From Prochlorococcus sp. RS04 (lineage in GTDB: Bacteria; Cyanobacteriota; Cyanobacteriia; PCC-6307; Cyanobiaceae), in assembly GCF_001989455.1 (NCBI RefSeq), contig NZ_CP018346.1, positions 806,001 to 870,000 on the forward strand: a DNA stretch of 64,000 nt. The letters run 5' to 3'. Of the stretch, positions 9,172 to 19,368 are shown piece by piece (the first letter of the stretch is position 1; every line of letters starts with the position of its first letter). The notes below the pieces were generated by a model. It saw only the letters and a program-made list of their open reading frames with translations. It made no database searches and had not been told where the DNA came from. Both the position numbers and the translations under genes were made by a program.

Positions 9172-10515
9172 CTATTTCAATTGAAAAATAACCATTGAAG
9201 CATCATCTTCAAGATGTCTATTTTGCCCTGTAAAATCATCTAACTTTTTAAATATTTTATTTAAAATTTCTTGGGATGTATAAGATTGCTTGCATAATTT
9301 TGAAAGAATTTTAATTAATCTTTCTTCATCAAATCTTTGTCCTAAAGAGTTAGAAGTATCAATTACTCCATCTGTATAATAAAGAACTAAATCATTTTGA
9401 TTAAGCTTTATTTCACCACAGTGATATTCAGCATCTTTTTGTAGTCCAAGAACAAATCCTTTTGCGTCTAATTTAAAAATTTTCTGATCTGCACTTTTCC
9501 AAAGCAGAGGAGGATTATGGGCTGCATTAGCAAATCTCAATTTTTTAGTTCTAGGATCATAATCTGAGTAAAATAATGTCACAAATCTATGCGATTGATC
9601 TAAATCATTTAGTGCTAGTTGATTCAAATCGTGCAAAATTCTATCTGGAGGCAAACCTGTAAGAACCTCTGCACGAAGCATTCCTCTTAACATAGTCATT
9701 AAAAGACCGGCTGGAATCCCTTTACCCATGACGTCACCTATTACAAAAGCCCATCTTGATTTTTCTTTCCTTTTTTCAGAGATATTCGTCTTTAAGCACA
9801 TAAAGTCATAGTAATCTCCACCGAGCTGAAGAGCTGGTCTACAGTGCGCAGCCATGTCTATACCATGGATAATTGGACAATAATCGGGTAATAATTGAGA
9901 TTGAATTTCAGCACCAGTTGAAATTTCTCTATCTACATTTTCATGCTTTTTCTTTGTTTTTATTAAGTAGTGATTTTCTAATCCAACAGCTAGACAATTT
10001 TCAATAAAGTTAAAATTACTATCTTCAGTAATCGACCGTCTAGAAATATCTTCACTAAAAATATAAATAAATCCTCTACATTTGCCTCTAGATATTATTT
10101 TTTTTGTTTCAATTTTATATTTTTTAAATTTATTTTTTAAAGCATTTTCAAAAGTTAGAATTTCTTTTATTTTAAAATTTTTTGAAAAATGAAATTGATG
10201 CAAAAAAGAATGAATCTCTTCTTGAAATGTTAAATATTTATAATTAGCAGAAATTTTAATATTTTCATTCCATATCTCCCCCTCGTAATTTAAAGGCATA
10301 ATTAAAATTATATTCTCAGAAAAAATATGTTTAAAAATTAAGCATACATAATCCAGTAATTTATTTATATTGGAAAATGACTTTAAATAATATGCTAAGG
10401 AAGATGCAATTTCAGCAAATTTATATTTATTTTTTAGATTTACTTTAGAATCATTTTCTAAAAAATTTTGGATAAATTTATTCGAAAATATTTCTTCTTT
10501 TTGATTATTTGTCAA
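9172..10515 (-). CDS. PP2C-family (SpoIIE/RsbU-type) protein serine phosphatase
   Basis: The C-terminal ~245 residues form a SpoIIE/RsbU PPM phosphatase: QLLPDYCP, LGGDYYDF with the metal-binding Asp, FVIGDVMGKGIPAGLLMTMLRGML, FANAAHNPPLLW, LVLYYTDGVID and a closing DDASMVIF. The N-terminal ~190 residues look like a degenerate GAF-type sensor. Relatives dephosphorylate anti-sigma-factor antagonists; the partner here is not visible. The start codon is TTG at 10515 (no in-frame ATG nearby), so the exact N-terminus is uncertain. It lies 67 bp after ftsY. Confidence 0.9.
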   Translation of the reverse strand: MTNNQKEEIFSNKFIQNFLENDSKVNLKNKYKFAEIASSLAYYLKSFSNINKLLDYVCLIFKHIFSENIILIMPLNYEGEIWNENIKISANYKYLTFQEEIHSFLHQFHFSKNFKIKEILTFENALKNKFKKYKIETKKIISRGKCRGFIYIFSEDISRRSITEDSNFNFIENCLAVGLENHYLIKTKKKHENVDREISTGAEIQSQLLPDYCPIIHGIDMAAHCRPALQLGGDYYDFMCLKTNISEKRKEKSRWAFVIGDVMGKGIPAGLLMTMLRGMLRAEVLTGLPPDRILHDLNQLALNDLDQSHRFVTLFYSDYDPRTKKLRFANAAHNPPLLWKSADQKIFKLDAKGFVLGLQKDAEYHCGEIKLNQNDLVLYYTDGVIDTSNSLGQRFDEERLIKILSKLCKQSYTSQEILNKIFKKLDDFTGQNRHLEDDASMVIFQLK

Positions 10516-10582
10516 AACAAATCTATTAGATAAATATGTTTTAACATTAAATTTAAGTTTTTAAAAAAAATTAATTAAATAT

Positions 10583-11962
10583 TTATTTATCTGCAAGCAT
10601 AGCCTCTACAAATTCATAACTATTAAAAGGCCTCAAATCTTTTATACCTTCTCCAGCTCCAATAAACCTTATAGGCAAATTTACTTCTTCAGATACAGCT
10701 AAAGAGACACCTCCTCTAGAAGTGCCATCTAATTTAGTAATAATTGCTCCACTTAAATCTGCTGATTTAGCGAAACTTTTAGCTTGTTTTAAGCCATTTT
10801 GTCCCTGACTAGCATCTAAAACTAATAATGATTCAACAATTGCATCTGGGACTTTTTTATCAATAATTTTTTTTATTTTTGCTAATTCATCCATCAAATT
10901 ATTTTTTGTTTGTAATCTACCTGCTGTATCAACAAGTAATAAATCAACATTTCTTTTTTTTGCAGAATTAATTGCATCAAAAACTACAGCAGCTGGATCA
11001 GCATTTTTTGATTGATTAGATATAACGTCAACATTACTTCTGTCTCCCCACACTTTAAGTTGTTCTACTGCAGCCGCTCTAAAAGTATCAGCAGCAGCAA
11101 TCAAAGTTTTATAATTACTTCTTGATGACAAATATGCTAATTTTCCTAATGTAGTAGTCTTACCAACACCGTTAACTCCTACTAATAACCAGACATTTAA
11201 TTTACCCTTTTGGGGAACTAAAAGATCAGAGCCCGAATTTTTTATTGGTTTATCAATAATTAATTTTAATTCCTTCTTCAAGAATTTTATCCCTGCTTCT
11301 GCTCCAACGACTTCCTCGTTTAATTTTGTTCTAAGTGAACTTATAACTTTATCGGTTGAATCAATCCCTACATCAGCTCTTATTAATAGAGTCTCTAAAT
11401 CATCAAGAGATTCAGGAGTAAGAGGATCATCTCCCAATTTATCCAATAATTCAGTGACAAATCCTTTTCGGGTTTCTTCTAATCCTCTCCGTAATTTAGT
11501 TAACCAATCAATTTCGTCAATCGAAATTTGATTTATTTTTTTTCCTTGAGCAGCTAGTACCATTGCAGACCAAGTAAAATTATCATCAAATTCTCCTAAT
11601 TCAGGTTCAGCAATAGTTTTAGACTGACCAGCAATATTTTCTGTATTAGGAATATAAATCAATTCTTGCTTTTGCTCTTCCTGTTTCTCTAATTCTTGCT
11701 TTTGCTCTTCCTGTTTCTCTAATTCTTGCTTTTGCTCTTCCTGTTTCTCTAATTCTTGCTTTTGCTCTTCCTGTTTCTCTAATTCTTGCTTTTGCTCTTC
11801 CTGTTTCTCTAATTCTTGCTTTTGCTCTTCCTGTTTCTCTAATTCTTGCTTTTGCTCTTCCTGTTTCTCTAATTCTTGCTTTTGCTCTTCTTGTCGTTTT
11901 TTTAAAAGTGCATAAGCTTGTGCAGCCCATTCACGAGAATTATCAGAATCAGTATTAGTCAT
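10583..11962 (-). CDS. ftsY: Signal recognition particle receptor FtsY
   Basis: SRP receptor GTPase that docks ribosome-nascent chain complexes at the membrane. The NG domain occupies about residues 150-459: helical N domain, P-loop GVNGVGKTTTLGKLA, DTFRAAAVEQL, DTAGRLQTKNNLM and the TKLDGTSRGG specificity loop. In place of an ordinary acidic A domain it has seven perfect 10-residue repeats EEQKQELEKQ plus a partial eighth (about residues 25-100), predicted as a long charged coiled-coil. It lies between nusB and the phosphatase gene. Confidence 0.97.
   Translation of the reverse strand: MTNTDSDNSREWAAQAYALLKKRQEEQKQELEKQEEQKQELEKQEEQKQELEKQEEQKQELEKQEEQKQELEKQEEQKQELEKQEEQKQELEKQEEQKQELIYIPNTENIAGQSKTIAEPELGEFDDNFTWSAMVLAAQGKKINQISIDEIDWLTKLRRGLEETRKGFVTELLDKLGDDPLTPESLDDLETLLIRADVGIDSTDKVISSLRTKLNEEVVGAEAGIKFLKKELKLIIDKPIKNSGSDLLVPQKGKLNVWLLVGVNGVGKTTTLGKLAYLSSRSNYKTLIAAADTFRAAAVEQLKVWGDRSNVDVISNQSKNADPAAVVFDAINSAKKRNVDLLLVDTAGRLQTKNNLMDELAKIKKIIDKKVPDAIVESLLVLDASQGQNGLKQAKSFAKSADLSGAIITKLDGTSRGGVSLAVSEEVNLPIRFIGAGEGIKDLRPFNSYEFVEAMLADK
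11661..11891 (-). repeat. 30-bp tandem repeat in ftsY
   Basis: Seven consecutive identical 30-bp units run from 11661 to 11870, followed by a partial eighth to about 11891. Each unit codes EEQKQELEKQ in the N-terminal region of FtsY. There are no substitutions between the seven units, so they arose very recently or are kept uniform by recombination or slippage. Since 30 bp is a multiple of three, copy changes keep the frame. Confidence 0.96.
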
Positions 11963-12028
11963 TATTACCTATAGTTCGTAATTAAAATTTTCTAAATACT
12001 ATTTATTTATATCAAATAATTATGACAA

Positions 12029-12646
12029 TTAAATTGATTGTAATCTCCTTAAAACTCCATTAATAAATTTTCTTCCTTGCAAATCACTATATTTATTAGC
12101 CAAATTAACAGCCTCATCACAAGCAACAGCTACAGGTGTGTTCAAAAAATTGATATCAACGTAAGCAAGACGCAGAATATCCCTATCAATTCTTGGTAAT
12201 CTTTTTAATCTCCAGCCATCCATTACTTGATCAATATCAGAATCAATACTTTTAAGATTATTAACTATATTACAAATCCTTTGATTTACATCCTCTCTAA
12301 TATCTATTTGACCGCTAGAAACAATTAATTTTGGAAAGTCTAAAGTTACAGAGAGTGTATTCATTACGGTTTCAATTTTTGTAAGAGATTTTTTTAACTC
12401 ATCTCGAACATTTGAATAAGAGGAACCAACACCCTCTTGCAATTCACTATCTAATATTTTTTGTGAAGCATTTTCTAACTCTGACTCGCAATTATCTAAT
12501 TGCTCTCTGCAATGGTTTATTAGAGAATCCAAAGCAGATTCAAAAATTTCTTCTATCTGAAATTTATTTAATTTAAAATCACCTTTATCTTTTATAAGGC
12601 CAAGAGAAATTAAAGATAATTCTCTAGAAAGGGATCTATTATGCAT
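12029..12646 (-). CDS. nusB: Transcription antitermination factor NusB
   Basis: NusB binds boxA RNA with S10 (NusE) in antitermination of rRNA transcription. The C-terminal half has the conserved DGWRLKRLPRIDRDILRLAYVDI segment and the closing DEAVNLANKYSDLQGRKFINGVLRRL. The ATG at 12646 (MHNRSLSREL) is preferred over a TTG one codon upstream. At about 205 aa it exceeds the ~140 aa of E. coli NusB, with an added helical insertion (about residues 40-110) also seen in cyanobacterial members. It abuts DUF502 upstream. Confidence 0.95.
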   Translation of the reverse strand: MHNRSLSRELSLISLGLIKDKGDFKLNKFQIEEIFESALDSLINHCREQLDNCESELENASQKILDSELQEGVGSSYSNVRDELKKSLTKIETVMNTLSVTLDFPKLIVSSGQIDIREDVNQRICNIVNNLKSIDSDIDQVMDGWRLKRLPRIDRDILRLAYVDINFLNTPVAVACDEAVNLANKYSDLQGRKFINGVLRRLQSI

Positions 12647-12649
12647 CAA

Positions 12650-13384
12650 TTAAGAAGAAGTATTAGTGGAAGCTCGTAATTGAGAAAACAATTTTGAAAA
12701 TGTTGGATTTGTGGTGTTATTTTTCTCATCTGGATTAACTATCCCAGCAGAAATTATTGTTCTAAAAGCATCTTCAACAGAAATATCCAAATCCTTAACA
12801 GAAGACTCAGGAACAAGTGTATACCATCCAGTGGTTGGGTTTGGTGCTGTAGGAATAAAAACACTAAGTAACTTTTCTTCCAATTCTGGCTGTAGAGAAG
12901 GTCCTACATCTCCAGTTACAAAGCCTACACTATATAGTCCCTCACGAGGATATTCAACTAAAACAACTCGTCTAAATCTATTAGATTTATTACTTAAGAA
13001 AGTTTCTAGTAATTGTTTAAGAGTCTTATAGACCGCTCCAGCTACTGGAATTTTTGATAAAGTACCCTCGCCAAATTCTAACAACCATCTTCCTACAAAA
13101 TTTCTCGCCATTAAGCCTATAAGCAGAATAGCTAATAAAGGAACAGTTAAACCTAAAGTGAGATTAATTAAATCTTGTAATAAAGGATTTAAGTTAATAA
13201 AAGGATTAAGTTGTTTTGGGACTGAAGTAACTAACGTTAAAACAAATTTACTTACTAGTGATGACAGCCAGATTGTTGTTGCTAGTGGTATTACAACTAA
13301 CAACCCAGCAATAAGATCATTTTTAAGATCTTGTTGCAGCCTAGATCCTAGATTGGAATCTTGATTTTGATTAGATTCAACCAA
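12650..13384 (-). CDS. DUF502 family membrane protein
   Basis: A 244-aa protein of DUF502 (COG2928), function unknown. Two hydrophobic segments are visible: LIAGLLVVIPLATTIWLSSLV (about residues 25-45) and the LTVPLLAILLIGLMA region (about 78-93). The family motifs IPVAGAVYKTLKQLLET, VVLVEYPREGLYSVGFVTG and FIPTAPNPTTGWYTLVPES follow. The start is TTG at 13384. The gene ends directly against nusB, so the two are probably co-transcribed, reading away from a 144-bp divergent region shared with queG. Confidence 0.9.
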   Translation of the reverse strand: MVESNQNQDSNLGSRLQQDLKNDLIAGLLVVIPLATTIWLSSLVSKFVLTLVTSVPKQLNPFINLNPLLQDLINLTLGLTVPLLAILLIGLMARNFVGRWLLEFGEGTLSKIPVAGAVYKTLKQLLETFLSNKSNRFRRVVLVEYPREGLYSVGFVTGDVGPSLQPELEEKLLSVFIPTAPNPTTGWYTLVPESSVKDLDISVEDAFRTIISAGIVNPDEKNNTTNPTFSKLFSQLRASTNTSS

Positions 13385-13441
13385 AATAACGTTTTAACTA
13401 TATTAACTTTACTAATAATTTAACTGTTTTTACTAAGTTAG

Positions 13442-13464
13442 GATATATTTTTCTTAAATATATC
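13442..13464. promoter_or_regulatory. 9-bp perfect inverted repeat in the DUF502/queG divergent region
   Basis: GATATATTT and AAATATATC are perfect inverted copies separated by a 5-base spacer, within the 144-bp region between two divergent genes. It may be an operator or a short hairpin. The A/T-rich composition means chance occurrence is not negligible. Confidence 0.35.
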
Positions 13465-13528
13465 TATTTTATTTATAAGTTTATTCTCCAAAAATAACTT
13501 TTAAAAGAAATGCTTTAAAGAAAAAGAA

Positions 13529-14485
13529 ATGATGAATACGATTCAAGACAAAAAAGAAATAAGTAAAAAATTAAAAGAAAGAGCTATTTTTGAAGGTTTT
13601 ACAATTGCCGGAATAGCTTCAATACCAGGTAGTTCGCGCGTAAAATTAAGAACCAATGCATTAGAAAGATGGTTAGCAAATAACTATCATGGTGAAATGA
13701 AATGGATGGAAGCAGAAAAAAGAAAAAATATAGACTCACTTTTTGAGGATGCAAAAAGTGTTTTAAGCGTTGGATTTAATTACATTAATTCACAAAACAA
13801 CAACAATAATTTCCTCAAGGTTGCTAAATTTGGCCAAGGGGATGATTATCATAAAGTAATTCACAAAAAATTAAAGAATATTGGTAAATGGATCAACGTA
13901 GAAATCCCTGATTGCAAATGGAAAATATGTGTTGATACATCTCCACTTCTTGAAAAAGCATGGGCAGAGGAATCAGGTATTGGTTGGATAGGCAAAAATA
14001 GTAATTTAATAAGTAAAAAAAACGGTTCTTGGTTTACTTTGGGTTTTATGCTTCTCACAAAAGATTTAATGCCAGATAAACCTCATCAATCACTTTGTGG
14101 AAAATGTGATCTTTGTATCGAACATTGTCCAACAAAGGCAATCGTAGAACCATTTGTAATACAATCAGATCTTTGCATTGCCTATCACACAATAGAGAGC
14201 AGAAATAAAACTATTCCAAAGAAAATAAAAAAAAATTTAGGTGGCTGGGTTGCAGGATGTGATATTTGTCAAGACGTTTGTCCATGGAATAAATCAGTGG
14301 CATACAACAATAATTCTGAAACTACACCGAAAGAATGGATTAAAAATCTTAATATTGAGTCCCTAGATTGGGACGATAAAACATGGCAAGAAAATCTTAA
14401 AGGAACTACTTTGAAAAGAATTAAACCGTGGATGTGGAAAAGAAACATACAAGCAAATATAGAGAATAATAAAATTAAAATATGA
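13529..14485 (+). CDS. queG: Epoxyqueuosine reductase QueG
   Basis: Cobalamin- and Fe-S-dependent enzyme making queuosine from epoxyqueuosine in tRNA, the last pathway step. The 318-aa protein shows AEESGIGWIGKNSNLI in the B12-binding part and two [4Fe-4S] clusters: CGKCDLCIEHCPTKAI (about residues 190-205) and CDICQDVCPWN (about 246-256). The C-terminus is shorter than in E. coli QueG, lacking the HEAT-repeat extension. The stop overlaps the TPR gene start by 4 bp (ATGA). queC and queE in this window give the earlier steps. Confidence 0.95.
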   Translation: MMNTIQDKKEISKKLKERAIFEGFTIAGIASIPGSSRVKLRTNALERWLANNYHGEMKWMEAEKRKNIDSLFEDAKSVLSVGFNYINSQNNNNNFLKVAKFGQGDDYHKVIHKKLKNIGKWINVEIPDCKWKICVDTSPLLEKAWAEESGIGWIGKNSNLISKKNGSWFTLGFMLLTKDLMPDKPHQSLCGKCDLCIEHCPTKAIVEPFVIQSDLCIAYHTIESRNKTIPKKIKKNLGGWVAGCDICQDVCPWNKSVAYNNNSETTPKEWIKNLNIESLDWDDKTWQENLKGTTLKRIKPWMWKRNIQANIENNKIKI

Positions 14486-15345
14486 AGAAGTTTTTTAAAA
14501 AAACAATCTGGATCTCATTAATCTGCTTTTACTTTTTTCAAATAGAAAGAGTTCGAGCAATAGTTCCCTATTATTATTTGCCAACAATAAAAAATTTACA
14601 AAAGCAAAGTTTATATATTGGCAAAAATGCATATCAACTACTTTATTTTGGTCAATATAAAGACAGTCTTAACTTAGCCAAAGTAGCTGTAAAAATTAAT
14701 TCAAAAGATGAAAAACTATGGTTGATTTTGGCTGAAGCACAAATAGCTAACAAAAAATACAAAAACGCATTAAATTCTCTAAATAAAGCGGAACAGATCA
14801 ATTCAAATATTAGCGAAATATATTTTGCTAAAAGTAATGTTTATTTAAAAACTTCCGAAGAGACAAAAGCAAAAAATGCTTTAGAAAAAGGAATAAAGAT
14901 TGAGCCTAATAACCACAAAGCTATTTTTCAATTAGGAAATATTCTATTAATGGAAAAAAATTATTTGGGAGCTATCAAATTGTTTGATAAATCTATAAAA
15001 ATTAAACCTGATTTCTGGCAAGCAATCAATAACAAAGGTTTAGCTTATTTCGAGAGAAACAATATAAATCTCTCAATCAAACTTTTCGAAAGTGCAATCT
15101 CAATTGAAGAAAATGCTGAACCATTACTAGGCCTAGCCTCATGTATAAATATCAATGATAATAAATTAGCAATTCAATTAGCAAAAAAAGCTTTGGCTAA
15201 AGATCCCAAATATGTCAATTATGATTTTAGAAGAGAACAGTTATGGGGAGAAAAATTACAAGCCACTACGGAAATTCTTTTACAAAATGAACAACTAAGA
15301 AAAGATGTAATACTGGCAAAATCCAAAATAAATGAATCATCTTAG
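14482..15345 (+). CDS. Secreted or membrane-anchored TPR-repeat protein
   Basis: A 287-aa protein with a basic N-terminus and hydrophobic run (KKTIWISLICFYFF) ending at VRA, which looks like a signal peptide or anchor. It is followed by tandem tetratricopeptide repeats (about residues 55-210; for example KLWLILAEAQIANKKYKNAL, then KAIFQLGNILLMEKNYLGAI). TPRs act as protein-docking scaffolds; the partner is unknown. Translational coupling with queG by a 4-bp overlap probably reflects packing rather than shared function. Confidence 0.85.
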   Translation: MKKFFKKTIWISLICFYFFQIERVRAIVPYYYLPTIKNLQKQSLYIGKNAYQLLYFGQYKDSLNLAKVAVKINSKDEKLWLILAEAQIANKKYKNALNSLNKAEQINSNISEIYFAKSNVYLKTSEETKAKNALEKGIKIEPNNHKAIFQLGNILLMEKNYLGAIKLFDKSIKIKPDFWQAINNKGLAYFERNNINLSIKLFESAISIEENAEPLLGLASCININDNKLAIQLAKKALAKDPKYVNYDFRREQLWGEKLQATTEILLQNEQLRKDVILAKSKINESS

Positions 15346-15422
15346 TGTTCAATACTGGTAAATATTGTTTTACCTATTAGTCTTAATTTAGTTAATTAAT
15401 ATTTATTCAAGTTTGCGCTTTA

Positions 15423-17864
15423 ATGGATAAGAAAAACTTCACTTCCATCTCGCTTCAAGAAGAAATGCAACGTTCTTATTTGGAGTATGCGATGAGCGTC
15501 ATAGTTGGACGTGCGTTGCCTGATGCAAGAGATGGTCTTAAGCCTGTACAAAGAAGAATCATTTTTGCAATGTATGAATTAGGTTTAACTCCTGATAAAC
15601 CATTCAGAAAGTGTGCAAGAGTTGTTGGAGACGTACTTGGAAAATACCACCCTCATGGAGATCAAGCAGTTTACGATGCATTGGTAAAGCTAGTACAAAA
15701 TTTCTCAACTAAATATCCTACTCTTGATGGCCATGGAAATTTTGGATCTGTAGATAATGATCCGCCGGCAGCAATGAGATATACTGAGACCAGATTAGCT
15801 CCAATAGCTCATAAGGGATTTCTTGAAGAAATTGGATCAGAAACAGTAAACTTTTCAAATAACTTTGACGGTTCTCAAAAAGAACCAGATGTTCTTCCAG
15901 CCCAACTTCCATTTTTATTGTTGAACGGCTCATCAGGTATTGCTGTTGGGATGGCAACAAATATTCCCCCTCACAATCTAGGCGAAATTGTAGATGGTTT
16001 AGTTGCCTTAGTTAAAAATAAAGATATTAGTGATAAAAAACTTTCTAACATTATCAAAGGACCTGATTTTCCTACAGGTGGAGAATTAATTTATAGTCAA
16101 GCAATAGAAGAACTTTATCAAACTGGAAAAGGATCTATAACTATAAGAGGAGTTTTAAATACGGAAGAGGTAAATTTAGGCAAAGGGAAACATAAAAAAA
16201 ATGCAATAATCATTACGGAACTTCCTTACCAAATTAATAAAGCAGGTTGGATTGAAAAGCTCGCAGAACTTGTTAATTCAGGTAAGATTATTGGGATTTC
16301 TGATATTAGGGATGAGAGCGACAGAGATGGAATGAGAATTGTAATAGAACTAAAAAAAGATTCTAATTCTGAACTTGTTATTTCTAATTTATATAAGAAA
16401 ACAACTCTCCAAACAAACTTTGGTGCAATATTCTTAGCATTAATTGAAGGTAAACCTGTACAACTAAATCTGAAAAAATATCTCAACAATTTTCTTGAAT
16501 TTAGAGAAGAAACAATTAGAAAAAGAACTTTTTATTTTCTGAAAAACACTCTTGATAAACTAGAAATATCAGAAGGTTTATCTAAAGCTACAAAAAACAT
16601 AAAAAAAGTTATCACAATTATTGAAGAATCAGATAATTCTGTGCAAGCTAGATCAAAATTAATAGAAAATTTTTTCTTAAGTGAAAAACAGGCAAATTCT
16701 GTTTTGGATATGCCACTAAAAAAATTAACAAATCTAGAAAAAAATCAAATTGATAATGATATAAAAAATTTAGAAGAAAAAAAGAATTATTTTCAAAAAT
16801 TGTTGAACGAAAGAGAATTGTTACTTGAATTACTTATAGAAGAATTATTAGTATTAAAGAAAAAATACAACGTTATACGTAAAACAAAAATAATTAAAAA
16901 TATAAATCAAAATGAAGAATTAGAAACGCTTAATAATCAGATATTAGAAGACTTTATAAATAAAAAAACAAAATTATACGTAGACAATAGACTTTATTTG
17001 AAAAAGATGCTTTTAAGTAATTACAAGAAATCATTTGAGGTTGTAAATAAAATTATTGATAATAAAAATATTCAAAAATTTATATGTAATATTGAAAAAA
17101 ATATAAAATTAATTGGAATTACAAATACTGGAAAAGTATTTAACATTGATTGGGAATCAAGTATTAATAAAGACTATAAATTAGATAATAAAATTCTTGG
17201 AAATATTCATCCAAATGAAATAATAAATTTTCATTCAATTAAAAAAGAAACAAGAAATTATTTATGCATATTAAATTCAGATGGAAAATTTAAAAAAGTT
17301 TTATTTGACGAAGATATGATTAAAAGCAATAGATCTTTCACTATTACAAAATTAAAAAATAATTTAAAAACAATTGATTCTTTTATTTCTAATGAAAGCC
17401 AAGATTTAATAATATTAACCTCTATAGGAAGAATTTTTAAATTTAATTTATCAAATAAATTTTTAACACCAACTTCTAAACAATCCCAAGGATTGAAAAT
17501 TGCAAAACTTTTACCCTCAGAAAAAATCGTTTCTTGTTGTACATTTAATGATGGAGAAAATATTTTTTTAATATCTAAAAAAGGAAAAATCTTTTGCATA
17601 AATAGTAATGAAATTTACTGCTCATATGAATACAGTTTGGGATATTTGAATGAAAAAACCCAACTTAAAAACGATTACTTCCTCAAAATAATGGCCAGTA
17701 ACCATTACCTTGATATTGAAACTAATAAAAATAAATCTGCAAGATTAGACCTAAATAAATTAAATTTCAAATCCAATAAATCAAACTTTTTAATTGATTG
17801 TTTAAAATTAGATGATGATGAATACCTTGAAAATTGTTTCCGACTTGAAAATTTTCTCGACTAA
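15423..17864 (+). CDS. Type II DNA topoisomerase A subunit (GyrA/ParC-like) without an evident GyrA box
   Basis: DNA-cleaving subunit of a type IIA topoisomerase. Helix-turn-helix motifs [11 protein letters not shown] and [19 protein letters not shown], then the catalytic Tyr120 in PPAAMRYTE, place the breakage-reunion domain at 1-480. A coiled-coil (about 400-480) and a C-terminal beta-pinwheel (about 540-800) follow. The QRRGGKG-like GyrA box that lets gyrase wrap DNA is not seen in the first blade; the CTD is Lys/Asn/Ile-rich and divergent. It may thus be a ParC-like relaxase or decatenase subunit; a true gyrA would be elsewhere. Its stop overlaps purF's by 4 bp. Confidence 0.88.
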   Translation: MDKKNFTSISLQEEMQRSYLEYAMSVIVGRALPDARDGLKPVQRRIIFAMYELGLTPDKPFRKCARVVGDVLGKYHPHGDQAVYDALVKLVQNFSTKYPTLDGHGNFGSVDNDPPAAMRYTETRLAPIAHKGFLEEIGSETVNFSNNFDGSQKEPDVLPAQLPFLLLNGSSGIAVGMATNIPPHNLGEIVDGLVALVKNKDISDKKLSNIIKGPDFPTGGELIYSQAIEELYQTGKGSITIRGVLNTEEVNLGKGKHKKNAIIITELPYQINKAGWIEKLAELVNSGKIIGISDIRDESDRDGMRIVIELKKDSNSELVISNLYKKTTLQTNFGAIFLALIEGKPVQLNLKKYLNNFLEFREETIRKRTFYFLKNTLDKLEISEGLSKATKNIKKVITIIEESDNSVQARSKLIENFFLSEKQANSVLDMPLKKLTNLEKNQIDNDIKNLEEKKNYFQKLLNERELLLELLIEELLVLKKKYNVIRKTKIIKNINQNEELETLNNQILEDFINKKTKLYVDNRLYLKKMLLSNYKKSFEVVNKIIDNKNIQKFICNIEKNIKLIGITNTGKVFNIDWESSINKDYKLDNKILGNIHPNEIINFHSIKKETRNYLCILNSDGKFKKVLFDEDMIKSNRSFTITKLKNNLKTIDSFISNESQDLIILTSIGRIFKFNLSNKFLTPTSKQSQGLKIAKLLPSEKIVSCCTFNDGENIFLISKKGKIFCINSNEIYCSYEYSLGYLNEKTQLKNDYFLKIMASNHYLDIETNKNKSARLDLNKLNFKSNKSNFLIDCLKLDDDEYLENCFRLENFLD

Positions 17865-19321
17865 GATTTATATTCATTTTCAACCCAATTTAAGTACTCT
17901 TGATTTACTGTTCCAGTTACATAATCACCAGTAAAACAACTCATCTCTAAACCTTTAATAGGAGAATCACCAATTATGGATTTACGCAAACTTTCAACAC
18001 TTTGATAAACAAGGTTATCAATTTCAAGTTTATCTGCGATTTCACTTATTGTCCTATTATGAGCTATTAATTCATCTCTATTAGGCATATTAATTCCATA
18101 AACGTGAGGATAACGAACAGGAGGGGCTGCTGATGTAAAAAAAACTTTATTTGCTCCTGCATCTTTAGCCATCTGGACAATTTCTTTTGAAGTAGTACCT
18201 CTTACTATCGAGTCATCAACAATTAATACATTTTTATTTTTAAACTCTGCACTCATGGCATTCAATTTTTGCCTTACAGATTTCTTACGTTTCTGCTGAC
18301 CAGGCATTATAAATGTTCTGCCAACATATCTATTTTTAAAAAAACCTTCTCTATATTCTATCCCTAACTGTCTTGCAACTTGCATTGCCGCGGGTCGAGA
18401 AGAATCAGGAATGGGCATAACTACATCAATATCTCCAGAATTGATTGTTTCTTTTATTGTTTCTGCTAAGTAATCTCCCATCTTTAAACGAGCTTTATAA
18501 ACTGAAATTCCATTCATAATTGAATCTGGCCTAGCTAAGTAAACATATTCAAAAGCACAGGGAAATAACCTTGGATTTTCAGAACATTGCTTAGAAAAAA
18601 ACTCTCCATCAAGATTTATAAAAACAGCTTCTCCTGGATCTACATCTCTCACTACTTCATAATCATTATTCTCAAGTACTAAAGATTCGCTTGCAACCAT
18701 CCATTCTTCTTTTTTAGTGGTTAATGAAAATCTTTTTCCTATTACTAATGGCCTAATACCAAAAGGATCTCTAAATGCTAATAAACCATGTCCTGAAATT
18801 AACGCAATTGAAGCATATGACCCTTGAATTCTTTTATGTAAAGATTTGACCGCATTAAAAATAATATCAGGTTCTAATTCTTGATTATGAATTTGTTCTT
18901 GTAGTTCTGTGGCAAATACATTTAACAACATTTCAGTATCACTTGAAGAATTTGTATGCCGCTTGTCGACATTAAATAACTGTTTTTCTAAATCTCTTGT
19001 ATTAGTCAAATTTCCATTATGTATCAAAACAATTCCATAAGGAGCATTAACATAAAAAGGCTGTGCCTCTTCTACACTTTCTGCTGATCCCTTTGTTGCA
19101 TACCTAACATGACCTAATCCAATTTTGCCAATTAAATTCCTCATATCTCTAGTTCTATAAGCAGTATTAACCTGACCTTTAACCTTATGTATATGAAAAA
19201 CAGTATTTTCCATTGTTGCTATACCTGTTGAGTCTTGCCCTCTATGCTGCAAAAGCAAAAGACTATCGTAAATTTGTTGATTTACATCATTTGAAGAAAC
19301 GATTCCAACTATTCCGCACAT
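17861..19321 (-). CDS. purF: Amidophosphoribosyltransferase PurF
   Basis: First committed step of purine synthesis: PRPP plus glutamine to phosphoribosylamine. The class II glutaminase starts MCGIVGIV, so Cys2 is the nucleophile with almost no propeptide. [14 protein letters not shown] follows, and the PRPP site is [18 protein letters not shown] (about residues 357-374). Cys residues near FPCAF and [10 protein letters not shown] match the Fe-S ligands of Bacillus-type PurF. It follows purL by 47 bp and ends the dnaN-PRC-purL-purF run. Confidence 0.98.
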   Translation of the reverse strand: MCGIVGIVSSNDVNQQIYDSLLLLQHRGQDSTGIATMENTVFHIHKVKGQVNTAYRTRDMRNLIGKIGLGHVRYATKGSAESVEEAQPFYVNAPYGIVLIHNGNLTNTRDLEKQLFNVDKRHTNSSSDTEMLLNVFATELQEQIHNQELEPDIIFNAVKSLHKRIQGSYASIALISGHGLLAFRDPFGIRPLVIGKRFSLTTKKEEWMVASESLVLENNDYEVVRDVDPGEAVFINLDGEFFSKQCSENPRLFPCAFEYVYLARPDSIMNGISVYKARLKMGDYLAETIKETINSGDIDVVMPIPDSSRPAAMQVARQLGIEYREGFFKNRYVGRTFIMPGQQKRKKSVRQKLNAMSAEFKNKNVLIVDDSIVRGTTSKEIVQMAKDAGANKVFFTSAAPPVRYPHVYGINMPNRDELIAHNRTISEIADKLEIDNLVYQSVESLRKSIIGDSPIKGLEMSCFTGDYVTGTVNQEYLNWVENEYKS

Positions 19322-19368
19322 AAATTAATATCTTAAAATGATTAATAGTTGAGAAATTTTTTTCATAT

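Noticed and set aside
11646-11930. A 94-codon open frame of RAKARIRETG repeats inside ftsY
   Set aside because: It is a second frame of the 30-bp repeat that codes FtsY; repeats whose length is a multiple of three keep shadow frames open.
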